The notes under the pieces: model-generated | Database searches by the model: none | Told to the model about the DNA's origin: nothing | Seen by the model: the letters and a program-made list of their open reading frames with translations, nothing else | Part shown: positions 21,574 through 30,085 of the stretch, in pieces | Layout: each line of letters begins with the position of its first letter | How positions within the stretch are numbered: the first letter of the stretch is position 1 | NCBI RefSeq assembly: GCF_001524445.2 | Contig: NZ_CP013418.1 | Span: 2,666,001-2,730,000, forward strand | DNA length: 64,000 bases | Reading direction: 5' to 3' | From: Burkholderia savannae | Lineage (GTDB): Bacteria > Pseudomonadota > Gammaproteobacteria > Burkholderiales > Burkholderiaceae | Position numbers and translations under genes: made by a program

Positions 21574-22071
21574 ATGACCGACATCACCGACGACATCACC
21601 GGCGATATCCGCACCTGGTTCGAACTGCACATGCTGCAGGACCGTTACATCGGCCACCTCGACAACGATCGGCTCGAACGGTGGCCGGAGCTTTTCACCG
21701 AAGACTGCCTGTACGAGATCGTTCCGAAGGAAAACGCCGACATGGGCTTGCCGATCGGCATCGTCTACTGCACGAACCGGCGGATGCTGCGCGACCGCGT
21801 CGTGTCGCTGCGCCACGCGAACATTTACGAGGCGCACACGTACCGGCACATGACGTCCGGGCTCACGATCGTCGGCGGGAACGGCGGTGAGATCGAGACG
21901 GAGAGCAGCTACGTCGTCGTGCAGACGCGCAGCGACGGCGAATCGAACGTCTACCAGGCGGGCAAGTATTACGACACGGTCGTGCGCACGGCCGAGGGGC
22001 TGCGCTACAAGAAGAAGCGCGTGATTTACGACACGTCGCGCGTGCAGACGCTGCTCGCGACGCCGATCTGA
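21574..22071 (+). CDS. andAd: Anthranilate 1,2-dioxygenase, oxygenase small subunit (AndAd)
   Basis: The 165-residue beta subunit has the SnoaL/NTF2-like fold of ring-hydroxylating dioxygenase small subunits. WFELHMLQDRYIGHLDNDRLERWPELF at the N-terminus, broken here only by its length, and the mid-protein TNRRMLRDRVVSLRHANIYE are typical. It has a structural role in the hexameric oxygenase. It lies 13 bp after andAc behind a good ribosome site (AAGGGGAGACGA). Confidence 0.9.
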   Translation: MTDITDDITGDIRTWFELHMLQDRYIGHLDNDRLERWPELFTEDCLYEIVPKENADMGLPIGIVYCTNRRMLRDRVVSLRHANIYEAHTYRHMTSGLTIVGGNGGEIETESSYVVVQTRSDGESNVYQAGKYYDTVVRTAEGLRYKKKRVIYDTSRVQTLLATPI

Positions 22072-22092
22072 TTTTCACCAGGAGTTCGAAGC

Positions 22093-22422
22093 ATGAGCAA
22101 CGAAACCGTCGCCGCGTGGCATCCGCTCGGCGCACTCGACGAGTTCTCGGCGGACGAGCCGGCCGCGCGCGTCGTCGGCAACAGGCCGGTCGCGGTGTTT
22201 CGGATCGGCGACGACGTGTTCGCGCTGCACGACCTGTGCACGCACGGGCATGCTCGGTTGTCCGAAGGATTCGTCGAGGACGGCTGCGTCGAGTGCCCGC
22301 TGCATCAGGGGCTCTTCGACATCCGGACGGGCGCGCCGAAATGCGCGCCGGTGACCGAAGCCGTGCGCGCGTATCCGATCCGCATCGTCGACGGACAGGT
22401 CGAGATCCATGTCGACGAATGA
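22093..22422 (+). CDS. andAb: Anthranilate dioxygenase Rieske ferredoxin (AndAb)
   Basis: The 109-residue electron-transfer protein carries one Rieske 2Fe-2S cluster. Its ligands are Cys49 and His51 (LCTHGHARLSEG) and Cys68 and His71 (CVECPLHQGLFD). It shuttles electrons from AndAa to the AndAc oxygenase. Its last 14 bases overlap the reductase gene, so the two are translationally coupled. Confidence 0.92.
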   Translation: MSNETVAAWHPLGALDEFSADEPAARVVGNRPVAVFRIGDDVFALHDLCTHGHARLSEGFVEDGCVECPLHQGLFDIRTGAPKCAPVTEAVRAYPIRIVDGQVEIHVDE

Positions 22423-23650
22423 TCCGTATCTGATCGCGGGCGGCGGGCACGCGGCGCGGCGCGCGGCCGAGACGATGCGCGCGCGCGATCCGGCCGCGCG
22501 CATCGTGATGATCGGCGCGGAGCTCGAGCTGCCGTACGACCGGCCGGCGCTGTCGAAGGACGCGCTCGTCGAAGCGGACGAAGGCGAGCGCCGCGCGTTC
22601 GTGCGCGACGCCGCGTGGTATCGCGAGCGCGACATCGCGCTGCGGCTCGGCGTGCGCGTCGACGCGATCGAGCGCGCCGCGCAGCGGGTGCGCTTGAGCG
22701 ACGGCGCGAGCGTCGGCTACGCGCGTTTGCTGATCGCGACCGGCTCGCGCGTTCGGCGCTTCGCCGGGCCGATCGACGCCGGCGTGCCTGTTCACTACGT
22801 GCGCACGGTCGCCGACGCGCGCGCGTTGCGCGCGGCGCTCGCGCCGGGCAAGCGCGTCGTGGTGCTGGGCGGCGGCTTCATCGGGCTCGAAGTGGCCGCG
22901 TCGGCCGTGCGGCTCGGCTGCCGCGCGACGGTCGTCGATCCCGCGCCGCGCCTGCTTCAGCGCGGAATGCCCGAAGTCGTCAGTGCATTCGCGCTCGCGC
23001 TGCATGCGCGGCGCGGCGTCGACGTGCGGCTCGCCGCGCTGCCCGAGCGCATCCGCCGCTGCGCGAGCGGCGCGGCCGTCGTCGAGACGAGCGCGGGCGA
23101 CGTCGAGGCCGACGTGGTCGTGGCCGGCATCGGCGTCGTGCCGAACGTCGAGCTCGCGCAGGCGGCGGGGCTCGACGTCGACAACGGCATCTGCGTGGAC
23201 GACGGGTGCCGCACCGCCGATCCGGCGATCTTCGCGGCGGGCGAGGTCACGCGGCATTTCAATCCGCTCGTCGGCCGTGATCTGCGGATCGAGTCGTGGC
23301 AGGTCGCGGAGAACCAGCCGGCCGTCGCGGCGGCGAACATGCTCGGCGGCGCCGAGACTTACGCGGAATGGCCGTGGCTGTGGTCCGATCAGTACGACTG
23401 CAATCTGCAGACGCTCGGCCTCTTCGACGGCGAGCAGACGCTCGTGCTGCGCGGCTCGCCCGAGCGCGACGGCGCGTTTTGCGTGTTCGCGCTGAACGCG
23501 CGCGGCGAGCTGAAGGCGGTCGCGGCCGTCAACGCGGGGCGCGAGATCTCCGCGTGCCGCCGATTGATGACGGCGAACGTCGTGCTCGATCCCGCGCGCC
23601 TCGCGGACCCGTCCGCCGCGTTGCGCTCGATGTTGCCTCGCGGTGCGTAG
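22409..23650 (+). CDS. andAa: Anthranilate dioxygenase ferredoxin reductase (AndAa)
   Basis: The 413-residue FAD/NAD(P)H-dependent reductase is of the glutathione-reductase-like type found in three-component dioxygenases. An N-terminal FAD motif (IAGGGHAARRAAETMR), the NAD motif VVLGGGFIGLEVAASAVRLG and the second FAD motif (IFAAGEVTRHFNP) appear in order, followed by the C-terminal reductase domain with EWPWLWSDQYDCNLQ. The start at 22409 lies inside andAb. It ends the and operon; no clear terminator follows. Confidence 0.92.
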   Translation: MSTNDPYLIAGGGHAARRAAETMRARDPAARIVMIGAELELPYDRPALSKDALVEADEGERRAFVRDAAWYRERDIALRLGVRVDAIERAAQRVRLSDGASVGYARLLIATGSRVRRFAGPIDAGVPVHYVRTVADARALRAALAPGKRVVVLGGGFIGLEVAASAVRLGCRATVVDPAPRLLQRGMPEVVSAFALALHARRGVDVRLAALPERIRRCASGAAVVETSAGDVEADVVVAGIGVVPNVELAQAAGLDVDNGICVDDGCRTADPAIFAAGEVTRHFNPLVGRDLRIESWQVAENQPAVAAANMLGGAETYAEWPWLWSDQYDCNLQTLGLFDGEQTLVLRGSPERDGAFCVFALNARGELKAVAAVNAGREISACRRLMTANVVLDPARLADPSAALRSMLPRGA

Positions 23651-23833
23651 CGCGTAGCGTCCGCGCCTTGCGGAACGGCTGCCCGATCGATGCCGTCACG
23701 CACGCGTGCGAGCGCCGGACGCTTGCGCGCGTGCGCCTTCTCGCGCCGTATCGCTTGCGCGTTCGCGCGCGAGCGGTAAGAATCGCGTGTTGACTGACAT
23801 CCGACAGACAGGCTCGCGAGCCGGGAGACTTTG

Positions 23834-24250
23834 ATGGCCTACGATCAATCGAACATTTTTGCGAAGATCCTGCGTGGCGAGGTGCCGTGCATCCGGTTGT
23901 GCGAAACGGACACGACGCTCGCGTTCATGGACATCATGCCGCAATCGAAGGGCCATGCGCTCGTCGTGCCGAAGGAGGCGGCGGAGACGTTCTACGAGCT
24001 GTCCGAAGAAGCGGCGGCGGAATCGATGAAGATGGTGAAGCGCGTCGCGCTCGCGCTGCGCAAGACGCTCGAACCGGAAGGGCTGTTCATCGGCCAGTTC
24101 AACGGCGCGGCGGCGGGCCAGACGGTGCCGCACGTGCATTTCCACGTGATCCCGCGCTGGGCCGACGAGCCGCTCAAGATGCACGCGCGCGAGATGGCCG
24201 ATGCGGCGGAACTGCAAGCGCTGGCGGAGCGGATTCGCGCGGCGTTGTAA
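23834..24250 (+). CDS. HIT-family nucleotide-binding hydrolase
   Basis: The 138-residue histidine-triad protein contains the motif VPHVHFHVIPRW (H-x-H-x-H), in which the middle histidine is the nucleophile. Members hydrolyse AMP-linked substrates such as adenosine phosphoramidates. The N-terminus (NIFAKILRGEVPCIRLCE) is typical of the Hint branch. ATG at 23834 is chosen; an in-frame TTG directly before it is not needed. It converges with the next gene. Confidence 0.92.
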   Translation: MAYDQSNIFAKILRGEVPCIRLCETDTTLAFMDIMPQSKGHALVVPKEAAETFYELSEEAAAESMKMVKRVALALRKTLEPEGLFIGQFNGAAAGQTVPHVHFHVIPRWADEPLKMHAREMADAAELQALAERIRAAL

Positions 24251-24270
24251 GCGCAACATGCGCGGGCGGG

Positions 24271-24302
24271 CGCGGCGCGGCGACGGGCTGCGCCGCGCCG
24301 CG
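24271..24302. terminator. Perfect 12-bp GC hairpin between convergent genes
   Basis: CGCGGCGCGGCG (24271-24282) and its exact complement (24291-24302) flank an eight-base loop. The hairpin lies between the HIT gene stop and the stop of the convergent phospholipase-D-type gene. There is no T tract, so it may act as a bidirectional 3' end stabiliser or a Rho-assisted terminator. Confidence 0.45.
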
Positions 24303-24304
24303 CG

Positions 24305-25957
24305 TCAAAGCTGATCGTCGATCGGCAACAGCAGGCACAGCCCCGCCAGCAGGTTCCGATAGAAGCCCGCGTTCGGATCGACGCTGTACGTGCGCACGCG
24401 GCCGTCGGCGACCTCGGTCCACACGAGCGGCCACGCCGTCGCGCTCGCGCCCGCCGTCTGGAGCGCATCCGGCGCGTGGGGCGCGAGCGTCACGCGGTAG
24501 CTGATCGCCGGCTTCGTCACTTCGTCGAACAGGTTCGCGACTTCGTTCGCGAGTTGCGGGCTGTGAATCACGAGCGCGAGCTCCGTGTTCAGGTGCGCGG
24601 AGCGCGGATCGAGATTCATCGAGCCGATCACGAGAATTTTCCGATCGATCACGTACGCCTTCGCATGCAGGCTCGCGCGCGAGCGCGAGCCGAGCATGCC
24701 GATGCGCGCGCGTGCCTGATCCGGCTTGTATTCGTACAGCTCGACGCCGTGCCGCAACATCGGCACGCGATACGGCGCGTAGCCGGCCTGCACGGCGACG
24801 GCATCCGTCGCCGCGAGCGAATTCGTCAGGATCGCTACGCGTACGCCGCGCGCGGTCAACTGGCCGAGCGCCTTCACGCCCGCCTTGTGCGGCACGAAAT
24901 ACGGCGACAGCACGAGGAATTCGCGCTGCGCGTCGCGCGTCAGCGCGATGAGCCGCTGCATCGGCGGGCTTTTGTAGCTGTCGTCGGGCGCGGCGATCTT
25001 GTCGGGCGAATCGGCGGTGAACTCGGCGCTCGCCCAGACGAGGCCGAGTTCGCTGCGCGCGATCTGCGCGGAAAGCGGCGTCGCGTTCAGCGGCTTCGCG
25101 TTGTACGGCGTCGCGTTCGCGCGCCAGTGCGCCCGCAGCGCCTCGCGCGCCGCGTCCAGATCGGTCGCGTCGTAGTGCCGCCGATTCAGCGCCGGCAGCG
25201 GATACGTGAGCGCGCTCGCCCAGTACGCGTCGAAGCTCGCCGAAATGTCGCGCGTGACGGGGCCGGCCGCGAGCACGTCGAGATCGCGGAACTGCAGCGT
25301 CGGGCTCGCGTTGAAATACTCGTCGCCGAGATTGCGGCCGCCGACGATCGCGATCTGGTTGTCCGCGATCATTGCCTTGTTGTGCATCCGGCGCGTGAAA
25401 TTGTCGATCTGCGTGAAGAGGTTCGTCGTGCGCGCGAGCATCCCACGGCGTGCGGCGCCGAACGGATTGAACACGCGCACTTCGAGGTTCGCGTGCGCGT
25501 CGAGCGCGGACATCAGCTTGTCGACGTCCTTGAAATTCAGATCGTCGACGAGCATCCGCACGCGCACGCCGCGGTCGGCCGCGTATAGCGCGGCGCCGAG
25601 CAGCAGCTTGCCCGTCGTGTCCTCGGCGGCGATGTAGTACTGAATGTCGAGCGTCTTCGTCGCCGCGCGCGCGACCGCGATGCGCATCTGCAGCGCCTCG
25701 TCGCCGCGCGGCAGCACGAGAAAGCCCGATTCGCCCGGGTGCAGCGGCGCTTGCGTGGCGAGCGCGGCCGCGAGGGGCGTCGACGTGCCGGGCGGCAACG
25801 CGTAGGAGACCGTGCGGTCGAGCGCGGTGGCGGGCGGATGCGTCGCGCAGCCGGCGAGCCCGAGCGCCGCGCACACCACGAGCGCGCGCGCGGCGGCCGT
25901 CATGAAGCGGGTGGGGCGGTGCAGCGGCAAGCCGCGGCGGGCGGCGCGATCCGGCAC
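24305..25957 (-). CDS. Phospholipase D-family lipoprotein (ClsC/YmdC-like)
   Basis: The 550-residue protein has two HKD motifs: His192, Lys194 and Asp199 in MHNKAMIADNQ, and His431, Lys433 and Asp438 in LHAKAYVIDRKI. Each is followed by the GS/GG-x-N element (GGRNLGDEYF; GSMNLDPRSAH). This is the layout of cardiolipin synthase C and related phosphatidyl transferases. The GTG start at 25957 is chosen because AGGAGG lies seven bases ahead. It leads to a signal peptide with lipobox LAGC, so the protein is probably a lipoprotein facing the periplasm. The substrate is unproven. Confidence 0.85.
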   Translation of the reverse strand: MPDRAARRGLPLHRPTRFMTAAARALVVCAALGLAGCATHPPATALDRTVSYALPPGTSTPLAAALATQAPLHPGESGFLVLPRGDEALQMRIAVARAATKTLDIQYYIAAEDTTGKLLLGAALYAADRGVRVRMLVDDLNFKDVDKLMSALDAHANLEVRVFNPFGAARRGMLARTTNLFTQIDNFTRRMHNKAMIADNQIAIVGGRNLGDEYFNASPTLQFRDLDVLAAGPVTRDISASFDAYWASALTYPLPALNRRHYDATDLDAAREALRAHWRANATPYNAKPLNATPLSAQIARSELGLVWASAEFTADSPDKIAAPDDSYKSPPMQRLIALTRDAQREFLVLSPYFVPHKAGVKALGQLTARGVRVAILTNSLAATDAVAVQAGYAPYRVPMLRHGVELYEYKPDQARARIGMLGSRSRASLHAKAYVIDRKILVIGSMNLDPRSAHLNTELALVIHSPQLANEVANLFDEVTKPAISYRVTLAPHAPDALQTAGASATAWPLVWTEVADGRVRTYSVDPNAGFYRNLLAGLCLLLPIDDQL

Positions 25958-26128
25958 GTTGAGACCTCCTTCGGGCATCTGTCTGGATGATCGTCGAATC
26001 GACGGCGCGGCAGGCCGGGGCGCCGCGCGAAGGCATTCTAAGTGTCGCCGGCGACGCGGGTCAACCGAGCCGCGCGCCGCCCGGTGTACCATCTGACGAG
26101 TCCGTCATTCTTGCTCGCGAAGCCCGTC

Positions 26129-26662
26129 ATGGCCCATCCGGCATCCTCGCCTTGCATCGAAATCAGGCGCCTTCGCGCCGCGCACGCGGCCGACTATCGC
26201 GCGATCCGCCTCGCCGCGCTGAAGGACGCGCCGGACGCATTCGGCTCGACCTACGAAGCCGAGGCCGCGCGGCCGCCGGTCGCGTTCGCCGAGCGGCTCG
26301 ACAGCGCGATCGTGTTCGGTGCGTACGTCGACGGCGCGATCGCAGGCATGGCCGGCTTCAAGCGTCAGGAAGGTGCGAAGGAGCGTCACAAGGGCTTCCT
26401 GTGGGGCATGTATGTCGCACCCGCTGCAAGGCGGCGCGGCGTCGGCGCGGCGCTGCTCGACGCGGTGCTCGCGGCCGCGGAGCAAGCGGCCGAGCAGGTG
26501 ACGCTCGCCGTCGCCGACGGCAACGGCGCGGCGCGCGCGTTCTACGAGCGGCACGGCTTCGTCGCGTACGGCGTCGAGCCGCGCGCGCTCAAGGGAGCGA
26601 ACGGCTACGCGGACGAATGGTTGATGGTGAAGTTCCTGCCGTCCGCGCCGCCGCGCGCGTGA
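26129..26662 (+). CDS. GNAT-family N-acetyltransferase
   Basis: The 177-residue protein has the GNAT fold signature: beta strand 4 LWGMYVAPAARRRGVGAALL contains the acetyl-CoA pyrophosphate loop (RRRGVG), and VADGNGAARAFYERHGFVAYG is the C-terminal motif B. The N-terminal part (IEIRRLRAAHAADYRAIRLAAL) is usual for uncharacterised members. The acceptor cannot be read from sequence. It is followed after 29 bp by the DUF445 gene on the same strand. Confidence 0.88.
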   Translation: MAHPASSPCIEIRRLRAAHAADYRAIRLAALKDAPDAFGSTYEAEAARPPVAFAERLDSAIVFGAYVDGAIAGMAGFKRQEGAKERHKGFLWGMYVAPAARRRGVGAALLDAVLAAAEQAAEQVTLAVADGNGAARAFYERHGFVAYGVEPRALKGANGYADEWLMVKFLPSAPPRA

Positions 26663-26691
26663 CGAGACGAAATCGATACGACCGAATCGCG

Positions 26692-27978
26692 ATGCTCGAC
26701 GACAAGGAACGGGAACTCCGAAACAGCAAGCGGCGCGCGCTCGCGCTGCTGCTCGCCGCGGCGGGCGTGTTCGCGGCGACGCTGTTCGCGCCGCGCGGCT
26801 TCTGGATCGACGGCGTCAAGGCGATCGCGGAGGCGTCGATGGTCGGCGCGCTCGCCGACTGGTTCGCGGTCGTCGCGCTGTTTCGGCGCGTGCCGATACC
26901 GTTCGTGTCGCGGCACACGGAGATCATTCCGCAGAACAAGGAAAAGATCGCCGACAATCTCGCCGCATTCGTCCAGGAGAAGTTTCTCGACCCGGCGTCG
27001 ATCGTCGCGCTGATCAAGCGGCACGACCCGGCGGCCCGGCTCGCGCAGTGGCTCGCGACGCCGCGCAACGCGCACGTGCTGGGCGGCTACGCGACGCGTC
27101 TCGTCGCGTTCGGGCTCGACATGACCGACGACGCGCGAATCCAGTCGTTCGTGAAGGACGCGTTTCATGCGGCGCTCGACCGGATCGACCTGTCGCGATC
27201 CGCGGGCGCGATCCTCGACACGCTGACGAAGGACGGCCGCCATCAGGCGTTGCTCGACGACGGGATCGCGCAGATCGTCGGATTCCTTCGCGATCCCGAC
27301 AATCGCGCGTCGATCGCGACGTACATCGTCGACTGGCTGAAATACCAGTTTCCGAAGATGGAGAAGCTGCTGCCGACGAGCTGGCTCGGCGAGCACGGCG
27401 CGGAGCTGATCTCGAACGTCGTGACGCGAGTGCTCACGCAGATCGCCGAGGACCCCGAGCATCGGCTGCGGCGCAGCTTCGACGACGCGGCAGCGCGCCT
27501 CGTGGTGCGATTGAAGCGCGACCCCGCGTTCATCGAGAAGGGTGAGGAAATCAAACGCTATCTGCGCGACGGCGACGTGTTCAACCGCTACGTGAAGGAC
27601 ATGTGGGACCAGCTTCGCGCCTGGCTGAAGGCCGATCTCGCGCGCGACGATTCGGTCGTCCACCAGCGCGCGACGGCGCTCGGCGGCTGGCTCGGCGAGC
27701 GGCTCGCGCAGAGCCCGCAATTGCGCGACTCGATGAACGAGCACGTCGAGCGCGCGGCGAGCGAGATGGCGCCCGAGTTCGCCGAGTTCCTGACGCGGCA
27801 CATCAGCGACACCGTGAAGAACTGGGACGCGCGCGAGATGTCGCGGCAGATCGAGCTGAACATCGGCAAGGATCTGCAATACATCCGGATCAACGGCACG
27901 CTGGTCGGCGGGCTGATCGGGCTCGGGCTCTATGCGGTGTCGAGCCTCGCGCGCTGGGCGGGCGCGCTGCCTTTCTGA
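26692..27978 (+). CDS. DUF445-family membrane protein
   Basis: The 428-residue protein has an N-terminal membrane helix (ALALLLAAAGVFAATLFA), then the DUF445 hallmark EASMVGALADWFAVVALFRR and PFVSRHTEIIPQNKEKIADNL. A long helical middle region follows, then a second membrane helix at the C-terminus (GTLVGGLIGLGLYAVSSL). Function is unknown for the family, which resembles YjiN of E. coli. The ATG at 26692 gives a short charged lead before the first helix. Confidence 0.85.
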   Translation: MLDDKERELRNSKRRALALLLAAAGVFAATLFAPRGFWIDGVKAIAEASMVGALADWFAVVALFRRVPIPFVSRHTEIIPQNKEKIADNLAAFVQEKFLDPASIVALIKRHDPAARLAQWLATPRNAHVLGGYATRLVAFGLDMTDDARIQSFVKDAFHAALDRIDLSRSAGAILDTLTKDGRHQALLDDGIAQIVGFLRDPDNRASIATYIVDWLKYQFPKMEKLLPTSWLGEHGAELISNVVTRVLTQIAEDPEHRLRRSFDDAAARLVVRLKRDPAFIEKGEEIKRYLRDGDVFNRYVKDMWDQLRAWLKADLARDDSVVHQRATALGGWLGERLAQSPQLRDSMNEHVERAASEMAPEFAEFLTRHISDTVKNWDAREMSRQIELNIGKDLQYIRINGTLVGGLIGLGLYAVSSLARWAGALPF

Positions 27979-28176
27979 GCGCGCGCGTTCGTCGCCGCTG
28001 CGTTTTCGGCGCTTTCGCCGGGATCAGCGAGATCAGCGAGATCAGCGCGCCGAAGCATCGGCATCCTGAACGAATTTGACGATTGCGCGCTCGACGCCGC
28101 ATGCGTCGGCATGCTGTAATCGCGCGATCGGCCGCCCGTCGTTCGGCCGTTTAACTCTCGCGTGGAAGGCGCACCC

Positions 28177-29757
28177 ATGTCTCCGGTCTCGGCATTCAAG
28201 CTCGTCCTGCTGTCGTTTCTCGCGATCGTCGCGCTCGAGCTGCTCGCGAAGCGGCTCAAGCTGCCGCCCGCCGCCGCGCTGCTCGTCGGCGGCGCGGGCA
28301 TCGCGTTCCTGCCCGGCTTGCCGCCCGTCGATCTCGATCCCGATCTCGTGCTGATCGTGTTCTTGCCGCCGCTGCTGATGGACGGCGCGTACTTCTCGGT
28401 ATGGGAGGAGTTCAAGCGCAACGTCGGCGGCATCATGATGCTCGCGATCGGCGCGGTCGCGTTCACCACGTTCGCGGTCGGCTTGGCCGTGCATCTCGTC
28501 GCGCCGGGCCTGCCATGGGCCGCGTGCTTCGCGCTCGGCGCGATCGTGTCGCCGCCCGACGCGGTCGCCGCGAAGGCCGTGCTCGAGCGCGTCGCGCTGC
28601 CGCGCCGGCTGATGGTGCTGCTCGAAGGCGAGAGCCTGCTGAACGACGCGGCGGGGCTCGTGCTGTTTCGCTTCGCGCTCGCCGCCGCGCTGACGGGCGC
28701 GTTCAGCGCGGGCGACGCGCTCGTGCGCTTCGCGGAGCTCGGCTTCGGCGGCGTCGCGGTGGGCTTCGTCGTCGGCTGGCTGATCGTGCGCTTCCTGAAA
28801 CTCATCGAGGACGACTATCTCGTGATCACGACGGCCGTTCTCGCCGCATGGATCAGCTACATCGCGGGCGAGATGTTCGAGGTGTCCGGCGTGATCGCGA
28901 CCGTGACGACCGGGATGATGCTCGGCTGGCATCAGCACGAGGTGTTCTCCGCGTCGGTGCGCAATCGCGGCACCGCGTTCTGGCAGGTGATCGTGTTCCT
29001 GCTCGAGGCGCTCGTGTTCGTGTTGATCGGCCTGTCGCTGCGCGGCGTGATCGAGCGGCTCGGCGGGCTCGGCGAGGTGTTCGCGACGATGACGCCCGCG
29101 GTGGTCGCGGTGCTGGCCGCCGTCGTCGTGTCGCGCTTCGTCTGGGTGTTCGCGGTCGAGCTGCTGAAGGCGCCCGTCGCGCGCGTGCGCGGGCGTGGAC
29201 CGCTCGCCGACTGGAAGGCGGCGGCCGTGATGAGCTGGGCGGGAATGCGCGGCGTCGTGACGCTCGCGATCGCGCTGTCGCTGCCGGACGCGATGCCGGG
29301 CCGCGATTTGATCCTCGTCGCCGCATTCGCGGTGATCCTCGTCACCGTGCTGCTGCAGGGCACGACGATCGGGCCGCTGATTCAACTGCTGAGGCTGCGC
29401 GATCCGGGGCCCGCGCCGCATCATCTGACGGAACCGCAGACGTGGGCGCGCGTCGAGGCCGCGCAGCTCACGGCGATCCAGCCGCTCGTGCGCGACGCCG
29501 GCGGCAACCTCATTCATCCGCGGCTGCTCGAGCAATATACGTACCGCGCGAACGTGACCGCGCGCCATCAGAACGAGCCGGCGTTTCCGGAGCACGAGCG
29601 CAACGCGCACTACGACGTCGTGCTCGCGGCGATCGCGGCCGGCCGTGCGGAGCTGCTGCGGCTGCATCGCGGCGGCCAGATCCACGACGAGATGCTGTAC
29701 CTGCTCGAACGCGATCTCGACTTGCAGGAGATCGCGGCGCAGCACGCGAAGGGATAG
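28177..29757 (+). CDS. Na+/H+ antiporter, CPA1 (NhaP-like) family
   Basis: The 526-residue inner-membrane protein has about twelve helices (residues 1-420) and a C-terminal cytoplasmic tail of about 100 residues rich in charged residues. Key transport motifs are ALGAIVSPPDAVAAKAVL and the ND motif in EGESLLNDAAGLVLF. MSWAGMRGVVTLAIALSLP is conserved near helix 11. It exchanges Na+ or K+ for protons and contributes to pH homeostasis. The ATG at 28177 with GGAAGG ahead is preferred over an upstream in-frame GTG. Confidence 0.9.
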   Translation: MSPVSAFKLVLLSFLAIVALELLAKRLKLPPAAALLVGGAGIAFLPGLPPVDLDPDLVLIVFLPPLLMDGAYFSVWEEFKRNVGGIMMLAIGAVAFTTFAVGLAVHLVAPGLPWAACFALGAIVSPPDAVAAKAVLERVALPRRLMVLLEGESLLNDAAGLVLFRFALAAALTGAFSAGDALVRFAELGFGGVAVGFVVGWLIVRFLKLIEDDYLVITTAVLAAWISYIAGEMFEVSGVIATVTTGMMLGWHQHEVFSASVRNRGTAFWQVIVFLLEALVFVLIGLSLRGVIERLGGLGEVFATMTPAVVAVLAAVVVSRFVWVFAVELLKAPVARVRGRGPLADWKAAAVMSWAGMRGVVTLAIALSLPDAMPGRDLILVAAFAVILVTVLLQGTTIGPLIQLLRLRDPGPAPHHLTEPQTWARVEAAQLTAIQPLVRDAGGNLIHPRLLEQYTYRANVTARHQNEPAFPEHERNAHYDVVLAAIAAGRAELLRLHRGGQIHDEMLYLLERDLDLQEIAAQHAKG

Positions 29758-29808
29758 CGGTGTGCGCGGCGCGACGCGCATTGCCCTCCGGCGTGTCATC
29801 GTTTCGTA

Positions 29809-29834
29809 AGCTGCCCGCCTCGAAGCGGCTTTTT
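29809..29834 (+). terminator. Candidate Rho-independent terminator after the antiporter gene
   Basis: AGCTGC (29809-29814) pairs with GCGGCT (29825-29830), including one G-U pair, and is followed by five T residues. It lies 52 bp after the antiporter stop. The remaining spacer to 30085 shows no gene. Confidence 0.5.
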
Positions 29835-30085
29835 CGGCGATCTCCTACAATCGAGAATCGCCGCCACCGATGCGCCGCCGATGCGGCGTCGATCGCGCGC
29901 CGGCAGCCGTCCGGCCGCGGCCGGAAATAGCGGGCCGCGCAGCCCATCGCCGCGGCTGTTTCGCTCTGCTTGCTTTTGCTTTTGTCTGTCGAAGGAAAGG
30001 GTCGCGTGCGCCGTAGGCCGGCGTAAGCGTCGCTCAACGCCGCGCGCGCCGTAAGCCGGAGGCGCGGCACCAACCGAGAGTCCCC

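Noticed and set aside
20283..23650. Naming the dioxygenase operon as benABC or antABC
   Set aside because: Those systems have a single reductase with a plant-type ferredoxin domain. Here there is a separate Rieske ferredoxin and a glutathione-reductase-like reductase, fitting andAcAdAbAa.
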